This document shows, in pieces, positions 47,870 to 57,912 of a stretch of 64,000 nt of DNA. The translations under genes were made by a program, and so were the position numbers. The number at the start of each line of letters is the position of its first letter. Position 1 is the first letter of the stretch. The DNA is from Rhodococcus sp. OK519 (GTDB taxonomy: Bacteria > Actinomycetota > Actinomycetes > Mycobacteriales > Mycobacteriaceae): contig NZ_QAOW01000001.1 in assembly GCF_003051005.1 (NCBI RefSeq), forward strand, positions 1,054,001 through 1,118,000. Direction: 5' to 3'. Below the pieces are notes generated by a model. That model was not told the origin of the DNA and ran no database searches. It worked only from the letters and a program-made list of their open reading frames with translations.

Positions 47870-49324
47870 ATGGTCACCCCGTCCGCACGCCGCCGCGGCG
47901 GCCCGCCGGCTCCGCACGGCATCCCGGGCCATCTCGTCGACTTCGTCGAGGCCCTCCGGCGACGCGGCATCGCCGTCGGACCCTCCGAGACTGTCGACGC
48001 CGGCCGCGTGATGTCGGTGCTCGACCTGTTGGACCGCGAAGCGCTGCGGGAAGGCCTCGCGTGCTCGCTGCTGCGGCGTCCGACCCACCGCGCCACGTTC
48101 GACGCGCTGTTCGACCTGTGGTTCCCCTCGGGTGTCGGTGTGCGCGGCGCGGATTCGGACGGCGGTGCGGATCCCTCGCTGCCCCGGACCACCGACGGCG
48201 AGATCGACTTCGCCGCCCTGCAGGAACTACTCGCCGACCTCCTCTCGGACGATTCGCCCGAGGCGCTCGAACAGCTCGAGGCGATCGTCGCGCAGATGGT
48301 CGAAGAAATCGGCAAGTACGAGTCGTCGAACGGGCCGTCGTTCTCGGCGTACCAGGCCCTGCGCAACGTCGCGCCCGACAGGCTCCTCGAGAAGATCCTC
48401 TCCGGGCTGCTGGGCAACCAGCCACACGAGGACAAGGCGGGCGGCAACTACGCGTCCGAGGTCGCCAAGCGTGCCGCGGTGCAGCGGATCGCGGACTTCC
48501 GCAAGATGGTCGAGTCCGAGACGCGCCGCCGGTCGGCGGAGCAGGTCGGCAAGGAACGGGTCGCGAGCTACGGGGTGCCCAAGCTTGCCGAGGAGGTCGA
48601 CTTCCTGCGGGCGTCCGACTCCGAACTGGTTGCTCTGCGACGGAGCGTGACACCGCTCGCCCGGCTCCTGGCCAGCCGGCTGGCCGCGCGGCGCAGCCGG
48701 TCCCGCGCGGGCTCGATCGATCTGCGCCGCACCCTGCGCAAGTCGATGTCGACCGGCGGCGTGCCGATCGATCTGGTCCAGCGCAAGCCGCGCCCAGCCC
48801 GCCCGGAGCTGGTGCTGCTGTGCGACGTCTCGGGATCGGTGGCCGGTTTCTCGCATTTCACGCTGCTCCTGGTGCACGCGCTGCGCGAGCAATTCTCCCG
48901 GGTACGTATCTTCGCGTTCATCGACACCACCGACGAGGTGACCGGCTTCTTCGACACGGGAGCCGATCTCGGAACGGCGATGTCGCGGATGATCCGTGAG
49001 GCCGAACTGATCACGTACGACGGGCACTCCGACTACGGTCACGCGCTCGGGGTGTTCGCCGAGCGGTACGCGCACACCCTCACCGGCCGCAGTTCGCTCC
49101 TCGTGCTGGGTGACGCCCGCAACAACTACCGTGATCCTGGGCTGCCCGCCCTCGAGAATCTGGTCTCGGTTGCCAAGCACGCCCACTGGCTCAACCCCGA
49201 ACCGCGAGGTCAGTGGGGGACGGGCGACTCGGCGGCCCTCGTCTACAACGAGGTGATCGACATGCACGAGTGCCGCTCCTCGCAGCAACTCGCGGCGGTG
49301 GTCGCCGGTTTGCTGCCTGTGTGA
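47870..49324 (+). CDS. VWA-domain protein (CoxE-like), MoxR partner
   Basis: The 484-residue product has a helical N-terminal part (about 1-300) and a C-terminal von Willebrand A domain. The MIDAS motif DVSGSVAGFSHF is near residue 319, and the later metal ligands are in TYDGHSDYGHAL near 385. RSLRRTLRKSM-like sequence just before the VWA domain is typical of CoxE-like proteins. No signal peptide is visible, so it acts in the cytosol, probably as the substrate adaptor of the preceding MoxR ATPase. The ATG at 47870 follows GAGAGGG. Confidence 0.85.
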   Translation: MVTPSARRRGGPPAPHGIPGHLVDFVEALRRRGIAVGPSETVDAGRVMSVLDLLDREALREGLACSLLRRPTHRATFDALFDLWFPSGVGVRGADSDGGADPSLPRTTDGEIDFAALQELLADLLSDDSPEALEQLEAIVAQMVEEIGKYESSNGPSFSAYQALRNVAPDRLLEKILSGLLGNQPHEDKAGGNYASEVAKRAAVQRIADFRKMVESETRRRSAEQVGKERVASYGVPKLAEEVDFLRASDSELVALRRSVTPLARLLASRLAARRSRSRAGSIDLRRTLRKSMSTGGVPIDLVQRKPRPARPELVLLCDVSGSVAGFSHFTLLLVHALREQFSRVRIFAFIDTTDEVTGFFDTGADLGTAMSRMIREAELITYDGHSDYGHALGVFAERYAHTLTGRSSLLVLGDARNNYRDPGLPALENLVSVAKHAHWLNPEPRGQWGTGDSAALVYNEVIDMHECRSSQQLAAVVAGLLPV

Positions 49325-49346
49325 ATGGGCGCGCCACGGCAGCCCG

Positions 49347-49352
49347 TAAGCT
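49347..49352 (+). promoter_or_regulatory. -10 hexamer TAAGCT, leaderless nadD
   Basis: TAAGCT is 8 nt before GTG 49361 and supports that start for nadD. Confidence 0.5.
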
Positions 49353-49360
49353 GGATCCTC

Positions 49361-50098
49361 GTGCAGCAGTCCTCAGCGATCACCCCTCGGCGCCGTCTGG
49401 GCGTGATGGGTGGCACCTTCGATCCGATCCACCACGGTCACCTCGTGGCCGCCAGTGAGGTCGCGGATCGATTCGCGCTCGACGAGGTGATCTTCGTGCC
49501 CACGGGACAGCCGTGGCAGAAGGACGATCGCGATGTCAGCCCGGCCGAGGACCGCTACCTGATGACGGTCATCGCGACCGCGTCGAACCCGAGGTTCTCG
49601 GTGAGCCGCGTCGACATCGACCGGGGCAAGGTCACCTACACGGTGGACACGCTGCGGGACCTGCGGGCGCAGCATCCGGACGCCGAGCTGTACTTCATCA
49701 CGGGCGCGGACGCGATCGAGAACATCCTGTCGTGGCAGGACTGGGAGGAACTTTTTGCGCTGGCCAAGTTCGTCGGCGTCTCGCGGCCGGGCTACGAGTT
49801 GCACACCGAGCACCTCGCGTCCCACCTCGAGCGGCTGCCGCGCGATGCGGTGACACTGATCGAGATCCCCGCGCTGGCGATCTCGTCCACCGAGTGTCGA
49901 CTGCGGGCCAGCGAACATCGACCCGTCTGGTACCTGGTGCCGGACGGGGTGGTGCAGTACATCAGCAAACGGAACCTGTACCGGCCGCGTGGGGCGGAGC
50001 GGCTGGACGGTGCGGTCACGATGTCGGAGCCCGTCCCGGCGCGACAGTCGTCCGCCGACCCTTCACAATCTTCAGTACAAGAATCGGGAGAACACTGA
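49361..50098 (+). CDS. nadD: Nicotinate-nucleotide adenylyltransferase
   Basis: It adenylates nicotinate mononucleotide in NAD synthesis. [18 protein letters not shown] near residue 15-32 contains the GTFDPIHxGH nucleotide-binding motif, and [10 protein letters not shown] near 175 the ISSTxxR motif. The 245-residue product has about 35 extra C-terminal residues rich in Ser, Pro and Gln compared with mycobacteria. The GTG at 49361 fits a leaderless promoter 8 nt upstream. rsfS starts at the base after the stop, opening a five-gene operon. Confidence 0.93.
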   Translation: MQQSSAITPRRRLGVMGGTFDPIHHGHLVAASEVADRFALDEVIFVPTGQPWQKDDRDVSPAEDRYLMTVIATASNPRFSVSRVDIDRGKVTYTVDTLRDLRAQHPDAELYFITGADAIENILSWQDWEELFALAKFVGVSRPGYELHTEHLASHLERLPRDAVTLIEIPALAISSTECRLRASEHRPVWYLVPDGVVQYISKRNLYRPRGAERLDGAVTMSEPVPARQSSADPSQSSVQESGEH

Positions 50099-50518
50099 GT
50101 GAGCGCATCGAACGACGCCATCGAGATGGCACGAATCGCGGCACTGGCGGCCGACGAGAAGTTGGCCACGGACGTGGTGGTGCTCGACGTTTCGGAGCAC
50201 CTCGTCATCACGGACTGCTTCGTCATCGCGTCGGCTGCCAACGAACGTCAGGTCAACGCGATCGTCGACAACGTCGAGGACAAGCTGCGTGAGGCCGGGC
50301 ACAAGCCTGTCCGTCGCGAGGGCGCCCGCGAGGGACGCTGGGCCCTGATCGACTTCGTCGACATCGTGGTGCACATCCAGCACACCGACGAGCGCAACTT
50401 CTACGCGCTCGACCGGCTGTGGAAGGACTGCCCCGAGATCCCCGTCGAGGGTGTCGAGCAGCGCCAGCTTCCGATCGGCGACGAGCCGGCGGACGAGGAT
50501 GGGGAGCCCCAGCAGTGA
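50099..50518 (+). CDS. rsfS: Ribosomal silencing factor RsfS
   Basis: It binds ribosomal protein L14 and blocks subunit joining when nutrients are short. The 139-residue product has DVVVLDVSEHLVITDCFVIA near residue 25-44 and GRWALIDFVDIVVHIQH near 80-96, both family signatures. The GTG at 50099 directly follows the nadD stop (TGAGTG), and the stop overlaps the gpgP start by 4 bases. The nadD-rsfS-phosphatase order is the mycobacterial one. Confidence 0.96.
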   Translation: MSASNDAIEMARIAALAADEKLATDVVVLDVSEHLVITDCFVIASAANERQVNAIVDNVEDKLREAGHKPVRREGAREGRWALIDFVDIVVHIQHTDERNFYALDRLWKDCPEIPVEGVEQRQLPIGDEPADEDGEPQQ

Positions 50519-51180
50519 CGGCCGCCGCAGCCGGACCAGCGGTCAGGCGGCTGATCCTGCTGCGGCACGGCCAGACCGAATACAACGCATCCAACCGGAT
50601 GCAGGGACAGCTCGACACCGATCTGTCCGACCTGGGGCGTTCGCAGGCGAAGTCGGCGGCGCAAGCCCTCGCCGACAAGCGCCCGTTCGCGATCGTCTCG
50701 TCCGACCTGCGGCGCGCGCACGACACCGCGCTCGCGTTGGGTGACCACGTCGGTCTGCCGGTCGAAACCGACACCCGGCTGCGGGAGACGCACCTCGGCG
50801 ACTGGCAGGGGCTCACCCACACCGACGTCGACGAGATCTCGCCCGGCGCTCGCGCGCTGTGGCGCACCGACGCCGAGTGGGGCCCGCCGCAGGGGGAGAG
50901 CCGCACCGACGTCGCCGCCCGCAGCCTGCCGGTCGTGCAGGAACTGCTGGCGCGCCACGAGAACTGGGGATCGGATCCGCTGGTGCTCGTCGCGCACGGC
51001 GGCCTGATCGCGGCGCTGACCGCTCGACTGCTCGACCTGCCGGTGGATCGCTGGCCGGTGCTCGGAGGACTCGGGAACACCAGCTGGGTGCAGCTCAGCG
51101 GACACGGGGAGGGTACGGAACCGGTATGGCGGTTGGATGTGTGGAACGCGTCGGCGAACGTGGCAGGCGACATTCTCTGA
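50515..51180 (+). CDS. gpgP: Histidine phosphatase, probable glucosyl-3-phosphoglycerate phosphatase
   Basis: This 221-residue phosphoglycerate-mutase-like enzyme has the phosphohistidine motif [10 protein letters not shown] near residue 14, ETHLGDWQG near 90 and the second His in VLVAHGGLI near 158. The M. tuberculosis homologue at the same place dephosphorylates glucosyl-3-phosphoglycerate in methylglucose lipopolysaccharide synthesis; I transfer that by position and length. The GTG overlaps the rsfS stop by 4 bases. The octT-like gene follows. Confidence 0.82.
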   Translation: MTAAAAGPAVRRLILLRHGQTEYNASNRMQGQLDTDLSDLGRSQAKSAAQALADKRPFAIVSSDLRRAHDTALALGDHVGLPVETDTRLRETHLGDWQGLTHTDVDEISPGARALWRTDAEWGPPQGESRTDVAARSLPVVQELLARHENWGSDPLVLVAHGGLIAALTARLLDLPVDRWPVLGGLGNTSWVQLSGHGEGTEPVWRLDVWNASANVAGDIL

Positions 51181-51220
51181 CGGGGGTCCCGTCGATTCCG
51201 GTTCTGACGGGGGTGTCGTC

Positions 51221-51985
51221 GTGACGTCTCCCGAGGCGGGTCAGCCCGTCCTGTTGGTGGTCGCGGATTCGCTGGCCTACTACGGGCCCAAGGGCGGGCT
51301 TCCTGCCGACCATCCGCGGATCTGGCCCAGTCTCGTCGCGAAGGAACTGGGGTGGCGGGTCGAGCTCGTCGCCCGAATCGGCTGGACCAGCCGCGACGCG
51401 TGGTGGGCGATCACGCAGGATCCGCGGGTGTGGGCGGCGGTGCCTCAGGCGGGTGCCGTCGTATTCGCTGTCGGCGGGATGGATTCGCTGCCGTCGCCGC
51501 TGCCGACCGCGCTACGTGAGCAACTGCGCTACATTCGTCCGCCCGCGCTGAGACGAGTAGTCCGCTCCGGCTACCAGTGGCTCCAGCCGCGGCTCTCGAA
51601 GCTCGGCCGGCCGGTGGCGTTGCCGCCGAAGTTGTCGGTCGAGTATCTCGAGAGCTGCCGCGACGCGCTCGCCGCGATCCGGCCGGACCTGCCGGTGATC
51701 GGCACGTATCCGGCGGTGCATCGCTGTGACGCGTACGGTCGGGTTCACACCGGACGGGAGCCCGCGGTGCGGGCGCTCGCCGAGTGGTCGTCGAGCAAGG
51801 GCGTGCCGATGGTCGACCTTGCGGACGCGGTGCGCGACAACGTCTTCTCCGATCGCGCCAACCCGGACGGAATTCACTGGGGCTGGGACGCCCACGAGGA
51901 GGTGGCCGCGGTGATGATCGATGCGATCAAGAACGTCCGACGCGCCGACGCGCCGACCGCCGCCACCGAGTCCGGAACGGAGTAG
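51221..51985 (+). CDS. octT: Diglucosylglycerate octanoyltransferase-like SGNH protein
   Basis: In mycobacteria this enzyme attaches octanoate to diglucosylglycerate, an early methylglucose lipopolysaccharide intermediate. The 254-residue product opens with [28 protein letters not shown], split in description (block I Ser near residue 17), and carries [20 protein letters not shown] near 85. [16 protein letters not shown] near 215 supplies the Asp/His pair. The GTG at 51221 has GGGGG upstream; longer in-frame starts would overlap gpgP. It lies between gpgP and degV, as in M. tuberculosis. Confidence 0.8.
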   Translation: MTSPEAGQPVLLVVADSLAYYGPKGGLPADHPRIWPSLVAKELGWRVELVARIGWTSRDAWWAITQDPRVWAAVPQAGAVVFAVGGMDSLPSPLPTALREQLRYIRPPALRRVVRSGYQWLQPRLSKLGRPVALPPKLSVEYLESCRDALAAIRPDLPVIGTYPAVHRCDAYGRVHTGREPAVRALAEWSSSKGVPMVDLADAVRDNVFSDRANPDGIHWGWDAHEEVAAVMIDAIKNVRRADAPTAATESGTE

Positions 51986-51989
51986 CGCC

Positions 51990-52868
51990 GTGCCCGTCGT
52001 CGTCGTGACCGATTCGTCGGCCTGCTTGTCGCCCGAACTGATCGATCGCTTCGGTATTCGGGTGGTGCCGCTGCATCTACTCAGCGACGGTCGGGATCTG
52101 CGGGACGGCATCGATCCGGTTCCGGACGATCTGTCCGGCGTGACGACGTCCGGTGCGTCGCCGGGTGAGCTCGCCGACGCGTACGCCGAAGCGCTCGAAC
52201 AGAGCGGCGGTGACGGGGTAGTGGCCGTGCACATTTCGCGCGGGCTGTCCGGGACGTGGGAGGCGGGCAGGCAAGCGGCGCAGAAGCTCGGCGAGAAGGT
52301 GCGCATCGTCGATTCGGAGTCGACGGCGATGGGCCTGGGTTTCCCTGCACTCGCTGCGGCGCGTGTGGCACGCGCCGGAGGGGGGCTCAAGTCGGTGTAT
52401 CAACGAGCCGTCGAGGTGGCGGCCCGCGGGCGCACGCTCATCGTGGTCGATCGACTCGACCATCTGCGGCGCGGTGGCCGCATCGGCACGGCGGCCGCTC
52501 TGCTCGGCACGGCGCTCGCCATGAAGCCCGTGCTGCATCTGGTCGACGGAAAACTCGTGTTGCGGGAGAAGACCCGGACGTCGACGAAGGCTCTTGCGAA
52601 GCTCGTGGACGCCGCGGTGGCGCAGGCCGGGCCCGGCCCGGCCGCGGTCGCGGTGCACCACTCGCACGCCGCCGACCGCGCCGAGGAGGTGGCGGCGCAG
52701 CTGAAGGATCGAATCCCCGATCTGAGCGAGGTGATCGTGACCGAGATCGGTGCTGTCCTCGGCGCCCACGTCGGGCCCGGCGCGATCGGGGTCGTGGTGT
52801 GCCCCGGCGGTGCGGGTCTGCCCGCGTCGGAGGACGATTCGTCCCCGTCATCCACAGCTGATCACTGA
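51990..52868 (+). CDS. DegV-family fatty-acid-binding protein
   Basis: DegV proteins bind fatty acids, and in Firmicutes (FakB) present them to a fatty acid kinase; no kinase gene is nearby. The 292-residue product begins VPVVVVTDSSACLSPELID, the family signature, and has GVTTSGASPGEL near 50 and VDSESTAMGLG near 107, where the carboxyl-binding serine lies. The GTG at 51990 has CGGAG upstream. It begins 4 bases after the octT-like gene, ending the nadD operon. Confidence 0.9.
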   Translation: MPVVVVTDSSACLSPELIDRFGIRVVPLHLLSDGRDLRDGIDPVPDDLSGVTTSGASPGELADAYAEALEQSGGDGVVAVHISRGLSGTWEAGRQAAQKLGEKVRIVDSESTAMGLGFPALAAARVARAGGGLKSVYQRAVEVAARGRTLIVVDRLDHLRRGGRIGTAAALLGTALAMKPVLHLVDGKLVLREKTRTSTKALAKLVDAAVAQAGPGPAAVAVHHSHAADRAEEVAAQLKDRIPDLSEVIVTEIGAVLGAHVGPGAIGVVVCPGGAGLPASEDDSSPSSTADH

Positions 52869-52924
52869 TCCACAGGTTTCTTTCCCGGGCCTGATTCCGC
52901 CGGGTCACCGTCCGACCAGGGTTC

Positions 52925-52930
52925 TAGCGT
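52925..52930 (+). promoter_or_regulatory. -10 hexamer TAGCGT, leaderless comEA
   Basis: TAGCGT is 7 nt before the ATG at 52938, with no ribosome site between. Confidence 0.55.
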
Positions 52931-52937
52931 CGGTCCC

Positions 52938-53819
52938 ATGGGTACCGATCAGGATCGTGAGACGGTTCGACGCAGGCTGGTGGCGGCATCGACTGCGCCG
53001 GCACCGACCGTCGCCGCTCCCGGCGACGAACCGGATGTCGTCGGTGATGTCCGCGAGCGGGCACCGGGATGGCTGTTCGAGCGCGACGGACACTCGGAGC
53101 CGGACGAGCCGGAGGACCTTCCCCCACATCGGGCCGGCCGCGCGCGGCTGACACCCGGACGCCGCGGTGCCGCTGCGCTGGTGCTCGTGGGGCTGGTCGC
53201 CGCCGGCGTCGCGGCGGCCACGGTCTGGCGCGATCGGCCGACGGAACAGGCGGTGCCACCGCTACCGGTCGTCGAAGTCCACCAGGCCGACATCGGCGGC
53301 GCCCGGAGCATGGATGCTCCGCCGGCAACGACGACCGTGGCTCCTGACGCGAACGCGCAGCTGATCGTGAGTGTCGTCGGACTGGTGAATCAGGCTGGGC
53401 TGGTGCATCTTCCCCCGGGCTCGCGTATCGCGGACGCGTTGGCCGCGGCGGGCGGAGCGCGGCCGGGTGCGGACGTCCTGGGACTGAACATGGCCGAACG
53501 CGTCGACGACGGCGATCAGATCCTCGTCGGCGCAGCGCCCATCGACGGTGGGGCGACGACGGTCGGCAGCGCACGGGTGGGGACATCAGCCGGAAGCGGT
53601 GTGCCGGGGACGGCCACGGGTGGTGCGGGCAAGGTCAACTTGAACACCGCCGGCGAAGCCGAACTGGATGCGTTGCCGGGAGTCGGGCCGGTCACCGCCG
53701 CGGCGATCGTCTCGTGGCGGCAGACCAACGGAAAGTTCAGCGCCGTCGAGCAGTTGGGGGAGGTGGACGGGATCGGCCCGGCCCGCCTGGCCAAGCTGCG
53801 CGATCTGGTGACGCTCTGA
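52938..53819 (+). CDS. comEA: ComEA-family DNA-binding membrane protein
   Basis: ComEA binds double-stranded DNA outside the membrane during uptake in competent bacteria. The 293-residue product has a cytosolic N-terminus of about 70 residues, one membrane segment (AAALVLVGLVAAGVAAATVW, about 76-95), an SLBB-like domain (about 135-195) and a C-terminal helix-hairpin-helix pair with VNLNTAGEAELDALPGVGPV near 235. comEC follows 16 bases later. Natural competence is unproven for this genus, so the two may have another DNA- or nuclease-related role. Confidence 0.9.
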   Translation: MGTDQDRETVRRRLVAASTAPAPTVAAPGDEPDVVGDVRERAPGWLFERDGHSEPDEPEDLPPHRAGRARLTPGRRGAAALVLVGLVAAGVAAATVWRDRPTEQAVPPLPVVEVHQADIGGARSMDAPPATTTVAPDANAQLIVSVVGLVNQAGLVHLPPGSRIADALAAAGGARPGADVLGLNMAERVDDGDQILVGAAPIDGGATTVGSARVGTSAGSGVPGTATGGAGKVNLNTAGEAELDALPGVGPVTAAAIVSWRQTNGKFSAVEQLGEVDGIGPARLAKLRDLVTL

Positions 53820-53835
53820 TGGTGCGGGCGCGGCG

Positions 53836-56223
53836 GTGAGCAGCCGGGAGTCGGCTCTCGACCTGAGGCTGGTCCCGGCAGCCGCTGCCTGCTGGGGAGC
53901 GACGCTGCTCGGCCTACACGGCGGTTGGCGTACGGCCGCCGTCGCCGCGGGTGTGCTCGGGGCGGTCGGCATCGCTTCGGCAGCGTTGGTCGCACGTGGC
54001 CGCCGCGGTGCGGGCGGGTCGGGGCGCCCGCTGCCGATCCTCGCCGTGGGTATCGTCGCGGCCGCGCTGATCGGCGCCGGGTTCGCGGCGGCGATCGCGG
54101 TCCGTGTCCATGCGGTCACGGTGCACCCACTCGCGGCGACCGCGCGGGAGGGTAGATCTGCGACGCTGTCGGTCGTCCTCGACGACGATCCGAAGCTATT
54201 GCGCGGTAAAGGTTTCGGCGGTACCCAGCAGGTCCTGATCCGCGCGTCGTTGCGGTCGGTCGTGGGTGGCGACGGCGGCACCCGGGTCGGCGGAAAGGTA
54301 CTGATGTTCGCCGACGCACCGGACTGGGAGGGGATCCTGCCGGGACAGCAGGCGACGGTGCGCGGGAAACTGGACACGCCGGAGCGCAGCGATCTGACGG
54401 TCGCGGTGGTCCGCGTGACCGGTCCGCCCACCGACGTGGGTGCACCGCCGGCGGTGCAGCGATGGGCCGGGGCGATCCGTCAGGGGTTGTCGACGGCGTC
54501 GGCCGCCGGACTGGGGTCGGACGCGGCGGGACTGCTCCCCGGTCTCGTCGTGGGCGACACCTCGGCACTGCCCTCGGAGGTGAAGGACGAGTTCACCGCC
54601 GCCGGACTCTCACATCTCACGGCCGTCTCGGGCGCGAACATCACGATCGTGTTGGGCGCCGTTCTGCTGCTCGTGCGCGGCGCCGGGATCGGTCCACGCA
54701 CCGGGGCGCTGCTCGCCGGATTGGCGTTGGCGGCGTTCGTCGTCGTCGCGCGGCCGTCGCCGAGTGTGCTGCGCGCCGCCGCGATGGGGTGCGTCGCGCT
54801 GCTGGCGCTCGTCACCGGCCGGCGGAAGCAGGCCGTCCCGGCCCTCGCCGCATCGGTGATCATCCTGCTCGCCGTGTCTCCTTCCTTGGCAGTCGATTTC
54901 GGCTTCGCGCTCTCGGTTGCGGCGACGGCCGGGCTGGTTCTGGTCGCGCCGGTGATGGTCGAACGCCTGACAGGTCGGGGGTGGCCGCGGTGGCTCGCGG
55001 AGATGTGCGCCGTCGCCGTCGCGGCCTTCGTGTTGACCGCGCCGCTGGTCGCCGCGATGGCGGGTACCGTCAGCGTCGTCTCGATCGTCGCCAACGTGCT
55101 GGTCGCCCCAGTCGTCGCGCCGATCACCGTCGTCGGCGCCGTGACCGCAGTGCTTGCGTCGGTGTGGGCGCCCGCGGCTGCGGTGGTGGTCCGGCTCGCG
55201 GCACCACCATTGTGGTGGCTACTCGAGGTCGCGGATCGGTCGGCGGCGGTACCGGGAGCGGTCCTCGCCGTCCGCGACGGAGCCGTCGGTGCCGTGATCG
55301 TGACGATCGGCGTGGCGGTCGCGGCACTCGCGGTTCGTCACCGCTGGTCCCGCCGAATGCTGTTGGCGCTCACGATCGGTGTGGCCGCGGTGTGGGTGCC
55401 GACCCGGTTCCATCAGCCCGGCTGGCCCGCGCCGGGCTGGGCGCTTGCGGCGTGCGATGTCGGGCAGGGTGACGGGCTGGTTCTGTCCGCCGGTGGACGC
55501 CGGGGCGTGGTGGTGGACGTGGGGCCGGAACCCGGGCCCGTCGACCGGTGCCTGCGAAGTCTCGGGATCGACGAGGTGGCACTGGTGATCGTCACGCACC
55601 TGCATGCGGACCACTACGGCGGCCTGGACGCGGTGCTCCGGGGGAGAGCGGTCGGCGCGGTCGCGATCGGCCCGGGGAGCCTGCCGGACGGCGGATTCCG
55701 GTTCGTCTCGTCGGCGGCCGCCCGCGCCGACGTTCCGTTGGTGCGGATCGTGCCGGGACAGGAGTTGACGGTGGGCCCGGTGCGGTTGACCGTGCTCGGG
55801 CCGCTGCTCCCCGAACCCCGGACATCGGACGCCGCGGAGGACGGCGCCAACGACGCATCCCTCGTACTGATGGCGCACACCGCGGCGGGCAGCATCCTCC
55901 TCACGGGCGACGTGGAAGAACCCGGGCAACGCGCGCTGCTGCGGTCAGGCTTATCGCTGCGCGCGGACGTGCTCAAGGTCCCGCACCACGGATCCCGCAC
56001 GACGAGCCCCGACTTCCTCGCCGCGGTCCGGCCGCGGGTCGCGATCGTCAGTGTCGGTGCAGACAACACGTTCGGGCACCCGAATCCCGGGATCGTGCAA
56101 CGGCTCGAGGCCCTCGGTACTGTCGTCGTGCGCACCGACCGGAGCGGGGACGTCGCGATCACCCGCTCCGGGTCCGGGGCACTTGCCGTGGTCGGCCATT
56201 CTCGTGGGACCATCGTGCAGTGA
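53836..56223 (+). CDS. comEC: ComEC/Rec2-family DNA uptake channel protein
   Basis: This 795-residue polytopic membrane protein is the putative DNA channel partner of ComEA. An N-terminal DUF4131-type part with three membrane segments precedes the competence domain (about 210-500), where [17 protein letters not shown] near 257 is the signature. The C-terminal domain is metallo-beta-lactamase-like, with [12 protein letters not shown] near 588 and HHGSRTTS near 718, and may degrade one DNA strand. The GTG start fits the short gap after comEA. holA starts on the overlapping GTGA. Confidence 0.93.
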   Translation: MSSRESALDLRLVPAAAACWGATLLGLHGGWRTAAVAAGVLGAVGIASAALVARGRRGAGGSGRPLPILAVGIVAAALIGAGFAAAIAVRVHAVTVHPLAATAREGRSATLSVVLDDDPKLLRGKGFGGTQQVLIRASLRSVVGGDGGTRVGGKVLMFADAPDWEGILPGQQATVRGKLDTPERSDLTVAVVRVTGPPTDVGAPPAVQRWAGAIRQGLSTASAAGLGSDAAGLLPGLVVGDTSALPSEVKDEFTAAGLSHLTAVSGANITIVLGAVLLLVRGAGIGPRTGALLAGLALAAFVVVARPSPSVLRAAAMGCVALLALVTGRRKQAVPALAASVIILLAVSPSLAVDFGFALSVAATAGLVLVAPVMVERLTGRGWPRWLAEMCAVAVAAFVLTAPLVAAMAGTVSVVSIVANVLVAPVVAPITVVGAVTAVLASVWAPAAAVVVRLAAPPLWWLLEVADRSAAVPGAVLAVRDGAVGAVIVTIGVAVAALAVRHRWSRRMLLALTIGVAAVWVPTRFHQPGWPAPGWALAACDVGQGDGLVLSAGGRRGVVVDVGPEPGPVDRCLRSLGIDEVALVIVTHLHADHYGGLDAVLRGRAVGAVAIGPGSLPDGGFRFVSSAAARADVPLVRIVPGQELTVGPVRLTVLGPLLPEPRTSDAAEDGANDASLVLMAHTAAGSILLTGDVEEPGQRALLRSGLSLRADVLKVPHHGSRTTSPDFLAAVRPRVAIVSVGADNTFGHPNPGIVQRLEALGTVVVRTDRSGDVAITRSGSGALAVVGHSRGTIVQ

Positions 56224-57197
56224 GCACCTCAACGCGGCCCGATCCGCTCCACCTCGTCCTGGGCGACGAGGAACTGTTGGTCGAGCGTGCGGTGGCCTCC
56301 GTGGTCGCGGCCGTGCGGGCCGCGGCAGGAGCGGCGGGCGGCGACATTCCGATCTCGCGGCTGCGCGCCGGTGACACGAGTGCCCCCGAGCTGGCGGAGC
56401 TGTTGAGCCCGTCATTGTTCGCCGAGGATCGTGTGGTGGTCCTCGAGGCCGCCGCGGAGGCCGGTAAGGATGCTGTCACGCTCGTGCAGGACGCCGCCGC
56501 GGACCTCCCCGAGGGCGTCGTGCTGATGGTGCTGCACTCGGGTGGCGGTCGCGCGAAGGCGATGGCGGGAGTGCTGCAGAAGTCCGGTGCCGCCGTGCAC
56601 CAGTGCGCCAAGCTCAAGGCCGGCGAGCGGATCGAGTTCGTCCGTGGCGAGTTCCGGACCGCCGGTGTGCGGGTGTCGCCCGAGGTGCTGGAACTGGTCG
56701 TCGAGGCCGTCGGTTCGGATCTGCGTGAGCTCGCGGCCGCGAGCTCGCAACTCGTCGCCGACACCGGCGGAAAGATCGATGCCGGCGCCGTGCAGCGCTA
56801 CTACTCCGGCAAGGCGGAGGTGTCAGGCTTCGACGTCGCGGACAAGGCGGTGGCGGGGGACAGGCGCGGTGCGATGGAGGCGCTGCGCTGGGCCATGCAC
56901 CGCCGTGTCCCGCACGTGCTGCTCGCCGACGCGCTCGCGGACGCCGTCCACACCATCGCGCGGGTCGGATCGGCCGGGCGCGGAGACCCGTTCCGGATGG
57001 CGTCCGACCTGGGCATGCCGCCGTGGAAGATCAAGAAGGCGCAGGGCCAGGCGCGCGGCTGGGATCCGGCGTCGATCGGTGAGGCACTGCAGGTGGTCGC
57101 GAAGCTCAACGCCGACGTCAAGGGGCAGGCCGCGGACGCCGACTATGCGGTCGAGTGGGCCGTCCAGCGGATCGTCGACCTCCACGGGGGAAACTGA
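56220..57197 (+). CDS. holA: DNA polymerase III delta subunit
   Basis: It opens the beta clamp inside the clamp loader. The 325-residue product has [17 protein letters not shown] near residue 9, [12 protein letters not shown] near 165, and the C-terminal collar domain with [20 protein letters not shown]. The GTG at 56220 overlaps the comEC stop by 4 bases; longer in-frame extensions lie wholly within comEC. A perfect terminator follows. comEA-comEC-holA is the usual actinobacterial arrangement. Confidence 0.94.
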   Translation: MSTSTRPDPLHLVLGDEELLVERAVASVVAAVRAAAGAAGGDIPISRLRAGDTSAPELAELLSPSLFAEDRVVVLEAAAEAGKDAVTLVQDAAADLPEGVVLMVLHSGGGRAKAMAGVLQKSGAAVHQCAKLKAGERIEFVRGEFRTAGVRVSPEVLELVVEAVGSDLRELAAASSQLVADTGGKIDAGAVQRYYSGKAEVSGFDVADKAVAGDRRGAMEALRWAMHRRVPHVLLADALADAVHTIARVGSAGRGDPFRMASDLGMPPWKIKKAQGQARGWDPASIGEALQVVAKLNADVKGQAADADYAVEWAVQRIVDLHGGN

Positions 57198-57247
57198 CGC
57201 GCGCGGGGCCTGACGACTGCCGCCGCGATCGACTCGATAGCGAAACG

Positions 57248-57284
57248 AGAAAGAACCCCCGATCACCGATCGGGGGTTCTTTCT
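57248..57284. terminator. Bidirectional terminator, holA / rpsT
   Basis: A perfect 17-bp stem (57248-57264 with 57268-57284) has a 3-base loop, with A-rich and T-rich outer ends. It serves both convergent genes. Confidence 0.92.
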
Positions 57285-57319
57285 ACAGAGCTTGCGACGG
57301 CGGAACCGTCAGAAACTTG

Positions 57320-57580
57320 TCAGAGAGTGTTGGCGACCTTCGCGAGCGCCGACTTCTTGTTGGCGGCCTGGTTGGCGTGGATGACGCCGCTGCTGGCTGC
57401 CTTGTCGAGCTTGCGGCTGGTGGAGACGAGGAGCTCGCCGGCCTTGTCCTTGTCACCGGCTGCCGCGGCCTCGCGGAAGGAGCGGATCGCGGTGCGAAGC
57501 GCCGACTTGACCGACTGGTTGCTGAGTCGGTTGCGCTCGTTGGTGCGGATTCGCTTCACCTGGGACTTGATGTTGGCCAC
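57320..57580 (-). CDS. rpsT: 30S ribosomal protein S20
   Basis: This 86-residue helical protein binds 16S rRNA. The N-terminus [20 protein letters not shown] and the C-terminal [17 protein letters not shown] are diagnostic. The GTG at 57580 has AGGA about 8 nt upstream. It faces holA across a shared terminator, as in mycobacteria. A small hairpin in the leader may matter for control. Confidence 0.98.
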   Translation of the reverse strand: MANIKSQVKRIRTNERNRLSNQSVKSALRTAIRSFREAAAAGDKDKAGELLVSTSRKLDKAASSGVIHANQAANKKSALAKVANTL

Positions 57581-57625
57581 GCGTAAAATCCTGTCGTCTT
57601 TGCTGGTTACTGTCGGAAAGCTCTG

Positions 57626-57641
57626 GGCGCACGAATGCGCC
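57626..57641 (-). promoter_or_regulatory. Small hairpin in the rpsT upstream region
   Basis: GGCGCA and TGCGCC form a perfect 6-bp stem around CGAA, 46 bases before the rpsT start. It could be an S20 leader structure or chance. Confidence 0.3.
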
Positions 57642-57912
57642 GACTGACGACGTTACCAGTAGCCGTGCTGCAATCTCAAACCGGCGGCCGTCCAGGGCTT
57701 GTCGAACGGTACCTCGTGTGGCAGCGATCGGGCGATCGGGGTGGTTCGATTCCGGTTCCTCCCGCGCGCGCGTATCGGCTCGTCCGCGGAAAGGGAACGC
57801 GCGCATATCGATTCGGACTCGCGCCCGGCGGAAACTGCCGAAAAGAGACCAGCTTGTACGTAAAGTCCCGATCGAACGGCACAGATTCTCTGCGGGTTCG
57901 GAAGGTGGGTGT
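57642..57912. other. Gene-free divergent region rpsT / aqpZ
   Basis: I see no supportable gene here. It should hold the promoters of rpsT and aqpZ, which I could not assign with confidence. A tRNA T-arm-like sequence near 57745 lacks a matching acceptor. Confidence 0.4.

Noticed and set aside
52848-52874. Two ATCCACAG elements 18 bases apart resembling DnaA boxes
   Set aside because: Each deviates from the actinobacterial consensus, only two are present, one lies in the degV 3' end, and there is no AT-rich region.
57735-57775. A GGTTCGATTCCGG tRNA T-arm-like sequence
   Set aside because: The T stem is mispaired and no complementary acceptor or anticodon arm lies at the right distance.
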